Shown here one piece after another: positions 19,336 to 27,549 of a DNA stretch of 64,000 nucleotides. The stretch spans positions 1,984,001-2,048,000 of the forward strand of contig LR134389.1 of the NCBI GenBank assembly GCA_900637675.1, given 5' to 3'. The stretch comes from Streptococcus equi subsp. equi. Lineage in GTDB: Bacteria > Bacillota > Bacilli > Lactobacillales > Streptococcaceae. Under the pieces are notes generated by a model. The model made no database searches. It saw nothing but the letters and a program-made list of their open reading frames with translations, and was not told the DNA's origin. The translations under genes were made by a program, and so were the position numbers. The stretch's first letter is position 1; each line of letters begins with the position of its first letter.

Positions 19336-20160
19336 CTAGTCTTTCCATATATCCATAGCTGCTAAGAAATCTTCTGAAACTTCTACATTTGCAATTTCTA
19401 ATGGACGGTAGTCTTCTTCAGATGCTATCACTTGGTCAACAGTTATAAACCCTCTAGCTTCCCAATTCATTAGTATCCCTTTGACATAACTCATGTTTTG
19501 TTTCTTTGGCTCAAGCTCCTCTGTTTTCTGAATAGCTAACTGCAATAAAGAATCATTAACCGCGAATCCTTCTAATAATACTTTCTCCTGTTGGGTTAAT
19601 TCTCGATGCCATAGTGTTTCCATTAACCAGATGTCATCAGTCAGTTGTGATGAGATTGGATCATTATCTAATCCTATCTTATCTTGACTTAACTTATCTT
19701 TACCTATCCTATCTTTACTTATCTTATCTTTAATTATATTGCGGTTCCCATCTGGATCCAGACTGGCTCCAACTTGGAGCCGAGTATTTTGAAGATAATT
19801 AATCAAGCGTGGTCCTAGATTTAGACACTCCAACAACTGATTATCCTTCAGATAATCTATAAGAAGTTGACGATGACTACTCGGTGTGTAACGATCTGCT
19901 TTGATGGTATTCTGCTCAAAGAAATCCTTGATAAAGTAAACCATTTCATTGTTTAACAAGAGTAAATACTGCTTAAGAGTTAATAAATTCAAACTGTCCT
20001 CATTAGCATTAATCATCCGCATAACAGGAAAAGCTTCAACAATACCATCATCATCTGCATTGACTACCAAGTGACAGTAAAGCGCCTGCGCTTCAAGTGG
20101 TAGGCGTAAAAATCGTTGTATCTGCACCACCGTTTTACTCAACATTCGTCTATTAGCCAT
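19336..20160 (-). CDS. DnaD-like replication initiation protein of the island
   Basis: 274 residues. The N-terminus (MANRRMLSKTVVQIQRFLRL, then ALYCHLVVNADDDGIVEAFP) matches phage or plasmid replisome organisers, and the C-terminal segment (TEELEPKKQNMSYVKGILMNW) is a DnaD/DnaB_2 domain. Between them lies a charged linker of repeated 5-residue units (ISKDR, IGKDK, LSQDK, IGLD), encoded by 15-bp DNA repeats at about 19675-19735; in many initiators such repeats near the gene centre serve as the origin. It lies 8 bp after the HTH gene and before the MobC-like genes. It could allow transient replication of the excised island. Confidence 0.65.
   Translation of the reverse strand: MANRRMLSKTVVQIQRFLRLPLEAQALYCHLVVNADDDGIVEAFPVMRMINANEDSLNLLTLKQYLLLLNNEMVYFIKDFFEQNTIKADRYTPSSHRQLLIDYLKDNQLLECLNLGPRLINYLQNTRLQVGASLDPDGNRNIIKDKISKDRIGKDKLSQDKIGLDNDPISSQLTDDIWLMETLWHRELTQQEKVLLEGFAVNDSLLQLAIQKTEELEPKKQNMSYVKGILMNWEARGFITVDQVIASEEDYRPLEIANVEVSEDFLAAMDIWKD
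19675..19735. repeat. 15-bp tandem repeats within the replication gene
   Basis: Four imperfect units built on TATCTTTACTTATCT-like sequence, encoding the repeated I(S/G)KD(R/K) linker. Such iterated AT-rich units inside an initiator gene can be binding sites for the initiator itself; that role is conjecture here. Confidence 0.5.
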
Positions 20161-20168
20161 TCTTTACC

Positions 20169-20453
20169 TCATCTTTCATATTGCTTCAACCAACGTGTAA
20201 CCGCACGTTTATCGTACAGAGTCACACCATCAATAACCATTGTAGGCATTCCTTCTCGCGTCCACTTTTGAAGTGTTGTCGTTGACACATCAAGCCATCT
20301 AGAAAGGGCTGCCATCCGAACCATAGGTTTATATAATTCTTTATCCTCTAGCGCTCTTTCAATAGCTGTAGAAACCATTTCATCATAATGTGCCCTTAAT
20401 TGTTTTTCCAAAACTTTGGGAAGTTGAACAACTAAAGTCGCTTCTTCAGACAT
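20169..20453 (-). CDS. HTH DNA-binding protein, excisionase-like
   Basis: 94 residues. The C-terminal half is a winged-helix/MerR-like excisionase fold (MAALSRWLDVSTTTLQKWTR, then DGVTLYDKRAVTRWLKQYER); the N-terminal half is acidic and helical. Position, first in a leftward operon and divergent from the cI-like repressor, is where small islands keep an excisionase or lytic-type activator. The start ATG at 20453 is preceded by AACGAGGTAATG-type sequence. One copy of the island motif lies about 20 bp upstream, within its promoter region. Confidence 0.65.
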   Translation of the reverse strand: MSEEATLVVQLPKVLEKQLRAHYDEMVSTAIERALEDKELYKPMVRMAALSRWLDVSTTTLQKWTREGMPTMVIDGVTLYDKRAVTRWLKQYER

Positions 20454-20470
20454 ATCATTACCTCGTTTCC

Positions 20471-20498
20471 ATTTCTCAATTAAATAAACTCCGAAATT
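20471..20498 (-). repeat. Island motif copy 3, before the excisionase-like gene
   Basis: Plus strand ATTTCTCAATTAAATAAACT then CCGAAATT: the inverted form of the consensus. It sits 18 bp upstream of the start codon at 20453, so a bound protein would block transcription or initiation there. Confidence 0.55.
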
Positions 20499-20573
20499 TG
20501 TATATTTTATTATACATTTTAAATTATAAATACTTTTTGTATTCTTGTCAAGTGGTATTATACTTTTTGTATT
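20499..20573. promoter_or_regulatory. Divergent promoter region with three palindromic operators
   Basis: Two near-identical operators, AATACTTTTTGTATT (20529-20543) and TATACTTTTTGTATT (20559-20573), are spaced exactly 30 bp. A third dyad, TGTATA-N6-TATACA (20499-20516), lies on the other side. The first two share (A/T)ATAC-N5-GTATT. The gap separates the cI-like repressor from the excisionase-like operon, so these are probably sites for the XRE repressor. A TTGTCA -35-like box (20545-20550) lies between the two. Confidence 0.65.
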
Positions 20574-20605
20574 AAATGTGGTAGAATATCAATTAGGAGG
20601 AATCT

Positions 20606-21124
20606 ATGACTAATAATATAGCTAAACTTATAGAAGAAAGTGGCAAAAAAATAAAAAGTATCAGTGAAGCGCTAGATATATCCTACCCAACACTATCTAG
20701 CTATAACCAAGGAATACGAAAACCTAAAAAAGAGAATGCTCAAAAGTTAGCGGATTATTTTGGTGTCTCAGTGGCATACATCCTTGGAATTGACGAAGAA
20801 AAGTACGCTCCGTCAAATTTAAAAATCGTCACTGATAGTTTCAAGACATCTGAAATTACTTCTGTAACACCTTTTAAAAGCGATATGGAGAAGCTTAAGA
20901 AAGGAATCGAACTAGGAGAGATTCATTTGTCTATGCCCTTAAACGAGGTTTTCTCAGATGACTTTAGACGTATTCTTTCTAACTACTTAATGGATTATGA
21001 AGAAACCTTTATCAAAGACTTAATTAAGTTTATGAATAACCAAGGCCAAAAATCGGATATTTGGAAAACATGGATACAAACCGAAGAGTTTCAAATTAGA
21101 CGAGCAGATCGTGACAGAAAATAG
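20606..21124 (+). CDS. cI-like XRE-family repressor
   Basis: 172 residues with an N-terminal XRE helix-turn-helix (SISEALDISYPTLSSYNQGI, then KLADYFGVSVAYILGI) and a helical C-terminal half without a recognisable peptidase domain. A strong ribosome site (AGGAGG) precedes the ATG. It is divergent from the excisionase-like operon and directly upstream of the integrase gene, the layout of the control region in phage-like chromosomal islands. It probably represses the divergent operon through the paired palindromes described above. How it is induced cannot be read from the sequence; there is no autocleavage domain. Confidence 0.82.
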   Translation: MTNNIAKLIEESGKKIKSISEALDISYPTLSSYNQGIRKPKKENAQKLADYFGVSVAYILGIDEEKYAPSNLKIVTDSFKTSEITSVTPFKSDMEKLKKGIELGEIHLSMPLNEVFSDDFRRILSNYLMDYEETFIKDLIKFMNNQGQKSDIWKTWIQTEEFQIRRADRDRK

Positions 21125-21130
21125 ACTAAT

Positions 21131-21159
21131 ATTTCTCAATTACATAAGCTCCGAAAACT
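21131..21159 (-). repeat. Island motif copy 4, before the integrase gene
   Basis: Plus strand ATTTCTCAATTACATAAGCT then CCGAAAACT, the inverted form. It lies 20 bp before the integrase start and 7 bp after the repressor stop. It is almost the exact reverse complement of copy 1 at the other end of the island. Confidence 0.6.
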
Positions 21160-21177
21160 TAGAAACGGAGAACTGTT

Positions 21178-22394
21178 ATGTCTGTACACAAATACCAATC
21201 TACAAAAGGAATTACCTATTTTGTTAAAGTTTACCTTGGTCTAAACGACTACGGTAAGAAAAAATATTACACTAAACGAGGATTCAAGACGCGTAAAGCT
21301 GCCAAAGCTCATGAAACTGCTGTTAATCATCAGCTGAATAGTGGAACTTTTGCCCATCTTACTGCTCAAACAACCTATACTTACCAAGAACTATATCAAA
21401 GGTGGTATGAAGCTTACAAAGATACCGTTGAAACAACTACTGCAGCTAAAACGGCCGATTTATATCGCCTTCATATTCTTCCAACCTTTGGAGAGAAAAA
21501 GATTTCAAAATCAGTCCGCTAGACTGCCAAACCTTTATCACAGATAAAGCGAAATCATTCAAGAACATGAAGCAAATCAAGTCATACACCTCTAAAACCT
21601 TTGAATTTGCCATCAATATGAATCATATTGAACGTAATCCTATGAGCAAAGTTATTATGCCTAAACTCAAAAAAACTGTCAGTGAGAACTACTGGACAGT
21701 TAACGAGTTGCATCATTTTTTGACAATCATTTTAGAAAATGAACCTTATAAACATTATGCTCTATTTCGATTACTAGCATACAGCGGGTTACGAAAAGGA
21801 GAGCTCTACGCCCTCAAATGGGAAGATTTTGATTCTGAGAATCAACTATTAACAGTCAGCAAAAGTTTAGGAAGAATAGATGGTCATGCCATTGAAAAAG
21901 GAACTAAAAATACATTCTCAGTACGCTCTATCTATCTTGATGATGAAACCTGTTCTATCCTCAACAAATGGAAACAGGAAACTAGCAAAGAAAAGGGGCA
22001 ATTATCAGTACAGCCCCTTTCTCTCGACAAAGAATTTATGTTTACATACTGCAACAGAGATGGTGAGATAGAACCCTTACACGCTGACTATATCAACAAT
22101 ATTCTAAAACGCATTATACGAAAGCATAATCTTAAAAAGATTAGCCCACATGGGTTTAGGCACACTCACGCAACCTTGATGATTGAAATGGGAATTGACC
22201 CAGTTAATACCGCTAAGCGTCTAGGTCATGCTAGCAGCCAGATGACTTTAGATACTTATAGTCATTCTAACTTAACCTCTCTTAAAACTAGGTCTCAACA
22301 GATTACCAAGGTGCTTTTTTCAACAAAAAAGCACCTTGCGAAAACTTCGCAAAGTGCTCTGAAACGTTGGTATAACTGGATATTAACGTTTTGA
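21178..22394 (+). pseudogene. int: Tyrosine integrase of the island, frameshifted
   Basis: Would catalyse integration into and excision from rpsI. The first frame (21178-21522) has the N-terminal arm-binding domain and start of the core-binding domain, then stops. The second (from about 21510) carries the rest: the catalytic Arg in YSGLRKGELYAL, His-x-x-Arg in PHGFRHTHATL, the later His in RLGHAS and Tyr in TLDTYSHS. One extra A in the run at 21507-21510 restores ..KKISKISPLDCQTF. All catalytic residues are present but on two frames. Its last codons overlap the rpsI stop, as expected for an integrase next to its attachment site. Confidence 0.88.
22308..22352. terminator. Two perfect hairpins inside the integrase 3' end
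   Basis: AAGGTGCTTTTTT (22308-22320) pairs perfectly with 22325-22337 around a CAAC loop, and TTGCGAA-AAC-TTCGCAA (22336-22352) follows. Both are coding for the integrase tail, yet the first has the shape of a bidirectional terminator. They probably stop rpsI transcription from entering the island and integrase transcription from entering rpsI. Confidence 0.65.
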
Positions 22395-22434
22395 GAACTG
22401 GCTAGCTTTACGGGCTTTTTTAAGACCTGGTTTT
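22383..22434. repeat. Right attachment repeat of the island within the rpsI 3' end
   Basis: Direct repeat partner of 7331-7382 (49 of 52 bases). It includes the rpsI stop codon and the last 16 codons, so rpsI remains intact after insertion. The integrase gene ends inside it. Confidence 0.85.
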
Positions 22435-22775
22435 TTACGTTCAACCATACGTGCGTCACGTGTAAGAAGACCAGCGCGCTTTAGTGAGTCACGGAAATCT
22501 GGGTCCACTTGAAGAAGCGCACGAGCGATACCATGACGAATCGCACCTGATTGACCAGCATAACCACCACCTACAACGTTAACAAAAACGTCGTATGAGC
22601 CTTCAGTTGAAGTCACTGCAAAAGGCTGATTAATGACTAAACGTAGGTCAGCATGTGGGATGTATTCTTCAACATCTTTTTTATTAACAGTGATTTTACC
22701 AGTACCTGGAACTAAACGAACGCGTGCAACAGCGTTTTTACGACGACCAGTACCTGCATATTGTGCTTGTGCCAT
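22383..22775 (-). CDS. rpsI: 30S ribosomal protein S9
   Basis: 130 residues, complete. Typical S9 features: N-terminal [35 protein letters not shown] in the centre, and the basic tail ending KASQFSKR that reaches toward P-site tRNA. Follows rplM by 19 bp as in most bacteria. The 3' end serves as the attachment site of the island; the last 16 codons here are probably element-borne, since three synonymous differences separate them from the displaced copy at 7331. Confidence 0.98.
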   Translation of the reverse strand: MAQAQYAGTGRRKNAVARVRLVPGTGKITVNKKDVEEYIPHADLRLVINQPFAVTSTEGSYDVFVNVVGGGYAGQSGAIRHGIARALLQVDPDFRDSLKRAGLLTRDARMVERKKPGLKKARKASQFSKR

Positions 22776-22794
22776 TATTTAATGCTCCTTTCTC

Positions 22795-23241
22795 TTAGAT
22801 AAGTCCTGAAATATCAAGTACTTCTGGTTGTTGTGCAGCATGAGTGTGCTCACCGCCAACAAAGACCTTTAATTTCATACCTTGTGCACGTCCAAGAGTG
22901 TTGTGTGGAAGCATGCCTTTTACTGACTTTTCAATCAAACGAACGGCATTTTTAGAGCGAAGCTCACCAGCAGTGATTGATTTCAAGCCACCTGGGTACA
23001 TTGAGTGAGTGTAATAAACCTTATCAGTTGCTTTTTTACCAGTTAATTTAACCTTCTCAGCATTGATAACAATAACAAAGTCACCTGTATCAGTGTGCGG
23101 TGTGAAAGTTGGCTTGTTCTTTCCGCGAAGTACGCTAGCAACTACTGCAGAAAGGCGTCCAAGTGGCACATCTGTTGCGTCAACAACGTACCATTTGCGT
23201 TCAACTTGGCCTGGTTTAGCCATGAAAGTTGTTTTGTTCAT
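22795..23241 (-). CDS. rplM: 50S ribosomal protein L13
   Basis: 148 residues, full length. The characteristic segments are [40 protein letters not shown] and [19 protein letters not shown]. Starts at [12 protein letters not shown], as in other streptococci. Heads the rplM-rpsI operon; the upstream leader may fold and regulate it. Confidence 0.98.
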   Translation of the reverse strand: MNKTTFMAKPGQVERKWYVVDATDVPLGRLSAVVASVLRGKNKPTFTPHTDTGDFVIVINAEKVKLTGKKATDKVYYTHSMYPGGLKSITAGELRSKNAVRLIEKSVKGMLPHNTLGRAQGMKLKVFVGGEHTHAAQQPEVLDISGLI

Positions 23242-23261
23242 GATTTCTCCTATACGAATTC

Positions 23262-23345
23262 GTTTTTGTTTACATTAGTGATGGATGTTCCGGTCCATCG
23301 AAGGTATTTGGAAGGTTCCGGGGCCTTTCAAATGGGGTAAACAAT
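23262..23345 (-). ncRNA. Possible structured leader of rplM-rpsI (L13-leader type)
   Basis: The region before rplM holds paired segments such as GGATGTTCCGGTCCATC and GGAAGGTTCCGGGGCCTTTC, consistent with hairpins in the transcript. Firmicutes often carry an autoregulatory L13 leader here. The match is by position and folding potential only. Confidence 0.4.
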
Positions 23346-23745
23346 ACCGTCTACTATAGTATCAAACTTCTTAACTGATAGTCAAGTGGTTTAGCTCTAT
23401 TTCTTTGATTATTTTTGCTTTTTCACAAGAAGAACAGGCTTGCTTTTGAGCTGGACTATTAGCCTTGACTTCCCTCCAAAAAATCCGCTCAGTTCCTGTT
23501 AGCTCCTATGCAAATAACAATACAAAGATTAGTGGTGGAATGACCAAAGCTCCTGTCAACTGCTAAAACATTTGACATCTGACTTCTGGCAAATCAAAAA
23601 GCCCTGTTCTGTTATGCTAGTTCCTTACCTGCACGCGCACCTTCATTGTCAAACAATTCATTCTAACTTTTGATTAAAAATAAAAAATGCGAACACCCAT
23701 ACTCTTAAGCGGCATCACAGCTAAAACAAGCTATAGTCGACAAAA
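23346..23745. other. Intergenic stretch without recognisable genes
   Basis: About 400 bp between the rplM promoter region and the degV terminator. No plausible reading frame, RNA gene or repeat was seen. Confidence 0.5.
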
Positions 23746-23779
23746 AAGAATTGAAACAAGCGCTTCAATCCTTTTCTTT
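23746..23779 (-). terminator. Terminator-like hairpin after degV
   Basis: GAATTGAAACAAGCGCTTCAAT, split as ATTGAA / TTCAAT around the loop, is flanked by an A run and a T-rich tract (about 23741-23779) directly after the minus-strand degV stop. The stem is short, so this is moderate evidence. Confidence 0.45.
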
Positions 23780-24640
23780 TTATCTTTTTTCCTTGCCGAT
23801 GACAAAGACCGCTAAGGTATCTGGACCTGTATGAGCAGCAATCACCGGTCCGAGCGGCAGCATAAAGACATCACTGATACCTTCATGTGCTAATAGCTGT
23901 TCTCGTAGGTCATCTGCCCCAGTCTGATCACTAGTATAGGACACAACAACAGTTGAATCAGCAATATCTTTTGTGGCTCTGTCAGCAATTTCCTTAATGG
24001 CCTTTTTACGGCCACGAATCTTGGCAATAGGAACTAATTTTCCGCTGGCATCAATCCATAAGAGAGGCTTAATATTCACTAGGCTGCCTATAAAAGCAGA
24101 GCCTTTTGACAAGCGTCCTCCTCGCACAAGATGAAAAAGATCATCTACTAAGAAATAGGTGCGTAAGCGAGGCAAAATACCTTCTATTATCGCTTTGGTT
24201 TCTAATAGGCTTTTTCCATTATCACGCGCCTCCGAGGCTAGCATGGTCAAATAGCCCTCTCCTCCTGCTGCAGCCAAGCTATCAACAATCTCAATTACAG
24301 CGTCCGGATAGTCCTCCAAAACCAGCTCACGTGCCATGACAGCACTTTGATAGGTACCTGATAGGACTGAAGAAAAGGCGATATATAAAAGAGCTTGGTT
24401 ATCAGCTGCGTAATGTCGAAAAATCTCTTCAAACTGACCAACATTTATCTGGCTTGTTTTGGGCTGGCTCCCACTTTTCATCATAGCTAGCAAAGCATCA
24501 CTCGTTAATCTATCTGGACCAACCGTCTTGTAAACCTTGCCATCACATTCAACAGTTAGGCCTACTATATCGATGTTATGCTCCTTTGCCCAAAAAGAAT
24601 CTAAATCCGCTGTTGAATCTGTCATCAATACAAATGTCAT
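23780..24640 (-). CDS. degV: DegV-family fatty-acid-binding protein
   Basis: 286 residues. DegV/FakB-type proteins bind a fatty acid and present it to FakA kinase for phospholipid synthesis. N-terminal motif [12 protein letters not shown] and the central [12 protein letters not shown] (Ser-rich binding loop) are typical, as is [24 protein letters not shown] four codons upstream could start the frame, but the ATG at 24640 has GGGAG six bases before it. Monocistronic, convergent with nothing nearby. Which FakB type it is cannot be told by eye. Confidence 0.85.
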   Translation of the reverse strand: MTFVLMTDSTADLDSFWAKEHNIDIVGLTVECDGKVYKTVGPDRLTSDALLAMMKSGSQPKTSQINVGQFEEIFRHYAADNQALLYIAFSSVLSGTYQSAVMARELVLEDYPDAVIEIVDSLAAAGGEGYLTMLASEARDNGKSLLETKAIIEGILPRLRTYFLVDDLFHLVRGGRLSKGSAFIGSLVNIKPLLWIDASGKLVPIAKIRGRKKAIKEIADRATKDIADSTVVVSYTSDQTGADDLREQLLAHEGISDVFMLPLGPVIAAHTGPDTLAVFVIGKEKR

Positions 24641-24823
24641 CTGAACTCCCAAGTAACGTCATTATCGTTTAATAATCAAATGATTTTCTCATAGTATAAC
24701 AAAAAAATATCAGCTAAGAAAGCAATAAGAACCAGCTGCCTCAGAAATGATCACCGTTAGATCGTATGAGCTGCTCTAGCAGCCTGGAGAATCATACCTA
24801 GAAAAGCTAGCAAGATAAGCTTA

Positions 24824-25342
24824 TTAATCATCTAATCGATTCATAAAGTCCTTGAGCTGATTAAGCTGCCCTTGATCAAAGGGACCCAGTCTAGGCTTTT
24901 TAAGATCAATATCCTGTGACAGCTTATCTAAATCCGACTTAACAGCATTAACACGCTGCTCAAGCTCTTTAGCAGTGACACGCAAGGCGCCTTGGGAAAA
25001 GATCGTCCACTGTTCATTCAGATCACTAGTAGCCACCTCTACCATGGTTAGAGCGGTGTTTAGCTCAGCAGCAGTCCGCTCAATATAGCTATCAGCTGTT
25101 TCTTCCTCTTCGGTAAAAATAACAGAAATCCTATATTGGTCATAACGCTGTCTAAGTCCTGGAACATACTGAGCATCAAATACGCAAATAATGTCACTAT
25201 CATCAAAATGCGCATAGTTGTTCAGCTTATTTAGCAAGATCCTTCTAGCTTGATCCAATTGGTTTGTCTTAAAAAACTGACGAGTTGATTCCCAAAAGGC
25301 AATCATGTTATAGCCATCAACCAGCAATAGTCTTTTTTTCAT
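24824..25342 (-). CDS. NYN-domain ribonuclease (YacP/Rae1 family)
   Basis: 172 residues with the PIN-like NYN fold: LLLVDGYNMIAFW at the N-terminus, DIICVFDAQY, and EEEETADSYIERTAAEL supply the conserved acidic residues. In Bacillus the homologue Rae1 cleaves mRNA in the ribosomal A-site. The start ATG abuts the true end of rlmB (25343), so the two genes belong to one operon, as in related species (cysS-mrnC-rlmB-yacP). Confidence 0.85.
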   Translation of the reverse strand: MKKRLLLVDGYNMIAFWESTRQFFKTNQLDQARRILLNKLNNYAHFDDSDIICVFDAQYVPGLRQRYDQYRISVIFTEEEETADSYIERTAAELNTALTMVEVATSDLNEQWTIFSQGALRVTAKELEQRVNAVKSDLDKLSQDIDLKKPRLGPFDQGQLNQLKDFMNRLDD

Positions 25343-26088
25343 CTATAATTTATTTCTAAATACTTCATACATCAAAATAGCAGCTGCAACGCTAGCATTT
25401 AAGCTCTGAACATGACCCATCATAGGAATGGTAATCATTTCATCTACCTGTTTTTGATGTTAGCTGAAATGCCCTTACCCTCATTGCCAATAATCAAAGC
25501 CAGCTTGCCTGAGGTATTCCACTTGTATGATGGTGTACCAGTTACATCTGTCCCGAAGACCCAAAAGCCATTTGCTTTTAGCTGATCCAATGCTTGGCTA
25601 AGATTTGTCACGCGAGCAATTGGAACATGCTCAACAGCTCCTGTTGAGGTCTTAGCAACCACTGGTGTCACACCAACAGCACGATGCTTAGGGATAATCA
25701 CACCACAAACACCTGTTGCGTCGGCTGTTCTTAAAATAGACCCAAAATTATGAGGATCTGTCAGCCCATCTAGGATGAGCAGCAAGGGATTATCCTCCTG
25801 CTGTGCCAGCTCTAGCAGCTCATCTAGCTCAGTATAAGCAAAGGCTGACACTCGAAGCGCAAAGCCCTGATGAACAGCTCCTGCTGTCATTTCGGTCAAA
25901 GCTTTCTTTTTTGTCCAAGAGATAGACACCTTCTTACTAGTGGCTAAATCCTTGATGTGATCAACATGCTTACCACACAGATCCTCTTGAATGTAAAGCT
26001 TATTTCCAGTATTGGCTAGTAGGCTTTCGGTAACGGCATGGACGCCATAAACAATATCCTTGGTTTCATTGATTTCTTTAGCTTTCAT
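25343..26088 (-). pseudogene. rlmB: 23S rRNA (guanosine-2'-O) methyltransferase, frameshifted near the C-terminus
   Basis: SpoU/TrmH-family enzyme that methylates G2251 of 23S rRNA. The N-terminal substrate domain (DIVYGVHAVTESLLA) and SPOUT motifs 1 and 2 are intact (LDGLTDPHNFGSILRTADA, LALIIGNEGKGIS). The first frame stops at 25444, just before motif 3. The missing part ([20 protein letters not shown], then [14 protein letters not shown]) follows in another frame. One extra base in the T run at 25451-25455 restores NIKKQVDEM. Loss of motif 3, which binds AdoMet in the knot, should inactivate the protein if the shift is real. Confidence 0.85.
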
Positions 26089-26136
26089 GGTTTTTATTAT
26101 ACCACGAAAGCAATAAAATAGCTCTTGCTGCTCTTT

Positions 26137-26925
26137 TTATTTCCTGTGAACAGCTTTGATGACAAGAGCAAGTAAAGCAGCTGCTGTAATTGCAATTAGA
26201 GATGATAGCAGCCAAGGAAAGCCTTTTTGCTCTTTATCTTGGGCTGTGCTATCAGAAAGCATGCCCTTGCCTTTCTCAGCAGAGTCTATTGATTTGGCAG
26301 CTGATGGTGTGTTGCTTGAGCTTGCCTTTAGGACCTTATCAGATCGATGATTGGTTCTTGTCATATGATTGGCGCTAGCAGTCGCGCTAGGCACATTTTG
26401 GGGTTGCTCAGTGCTTGTCACCCTGCCGCTAGCAGCGGGTTTAGGCTGGTTATTAGCTGGTACTGGATTGCTGTTTTTCTGTTCTGTCTCTGGGGTATTT
26501 TTGGTTGGCTTTCCATCAAAATGAATAGGTGCTGAGCTACCACTAAAGGCCTTTTCTTTATCAGGAACACTCACTGATATACTATAATCACTAACCTTTA
26601 GGTTCGTAAGGTCAAACCATACTGAAAACCGGCTTTGACCAGCCTGCATGGTATAGGCTGTGCTATTAATCGCGTTGCCTTTGGCATCCTTTAGTAAAAT
26701 AGTAGCCTCAGTGCTTTGGCTAACTGGCTGACTGGTAGCAATGTTAGCTTCAATAACGGGCTGATCTGAACGCATACGAGCACTGACATTGGCCTCAGCT
26801 GCTGCCTGTGCTTGAACTGCTATGGTTGGTTGATTGTCCTGTGCTGCTACTGCTGATACAAAGGCCTGTGAGCTTAACAGTAACATTGCTGAAATAACTA
26901 AGGCTACGTTTCTCATTGGTTTCAT
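26137..26925 (-). CDS. Membrane-anchored surface protein with signal peptide
   Basis: 262 residues. The start at 26925 has AGGAG seven bases upstream; the ATG at 26931 lies too close to it. A signal peptide (VALVISAMLLLSSQAFVSAV) leads into an Ig-like or NEAT-like beta region (ATILLKDAKGNAIN, FSVWFDLTNLKVSDYSISV), then a long Pro/Ser/Asn-rich linker and a C-terminal membrane helix with a short basic tail (LIALVIKAVHRK-like). NEAT domains of haem-binding proteins have a similar FDLTNLKVSDYSI pattern, so a haem-related role is possible. No LPXTG motif precedes the helix, so it is probably membrane-held rather than sortase-linked. Confidence 0.65.
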   Translation of the reverse strand: MKPMRNVALVISAMLLLSSQAFVSAVAAQDNQPTIAVQAQAAAEANVSARMRSDQPVIEANIATSQPVSQSTEATILLKDAKGNAINSTAYTMQAGQSRFSVWFDLTNLKVSDYSISVSVPDKEKAFSGSSAPIHFDGKPTKNTPETEQKNSNPVPANNQPKPAASGRVTSTEQPQNVPSATASANHMTRTNHRSDKVLKASSSNTPSAAKSIDSAEKGKGMLSDSTAQDKEQKGFPWLLSSLIAITAAALLALVIKAVHRK

Positions 26926-27141
26926 AGACATTCTCCTATCATTTTATTATGACTCTTTCATTATAAACTATTCGGAAAATTTTTCAATAGTTTTGTTACG
27001 TTTTTGTTACAAATATTTATTTTATGTTTCGTGTGTATCTATATTGTGACATAACTTTTAAACACAACATAAAAACACTCTCATGACTTTGAGCGATGGC
27101 AGATCGCTAGTGACACAGAGAATGTTTTAGATGATTCATCA

Positions 27142-27549
27142 TTATGATTGAGGACTGTTCTCCACCTGCTTGATACACCACTGGATCAACAGTTCTAGCC
27201 GTTCTGTCTGACCTGTCATATCAAGGTAGCCCATAATAGCTTCAAAGCCTGTTGACATACGATAGGTTACTACATCAGCATTTTTAGCCTTGGTATGGCT
27301 GTTGGTATTGCGGCCTCGTTTGTAGATGTCTTTTTCTTTTTCGGTCAATAGTTGTGCTTCTAGCATGGCCTGAATCAGAGAAGCCTGTGCCTTTGCAGAA
27401 ACATATTTTGTTGCAAGGTAGTGGAGCTTATTTGGCTTGGTCTGGCCTTGGAAAATCAGATGACGACGAATATAGTAAGAATAAACAGCATCACCAACAA
27501 AGGCAAGGGCAATGCCATTAATCAAATTGACATCAACTGAATTAGCCAC
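27142..27549 (-). CDS. mrnC: Mini-ribonuclease III
   Basis: 135 residues, only the RNase III catalytic domain. It matures 23S rRNA ends in Firmicutes. Key segments: [20 protein letters not shown] (with the catalytic Asp), [19 protein letters not shown], and the second acidic cluster [15 protein letters not shown] followed by [11 protein letters not shown]. The start is a GTG overlapping the last bases of cysS, a conserved and translation-coupled pairing in streptococci. Confidence 0.93.
   Translation of the reverse strand: MANSVDVNLINGIALAFVGDAVYSYYIRRHLIFQGQTKPNKLHYLATKYVSAKAQASLIQAMLEAQLLTEKEKDIYKRGRNTNSHTKAKNADVVTYRMSTGFEAIMGYLDMTGQTERLELLIQWCIKQVENSPQS

Noticed and set aside
19675..19735. 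Short repeats that could suggest a CRISPR array
   Set aside because: Units are contiguous 15-mers without spacers and lie within a coding linker; no cas genes are near.
26137..26925. LPXTG-anchored protein call for the surface protein
   Set aside because: A C-terminal helix and basic tail are present, but no LPXTG-like motif precedes them.
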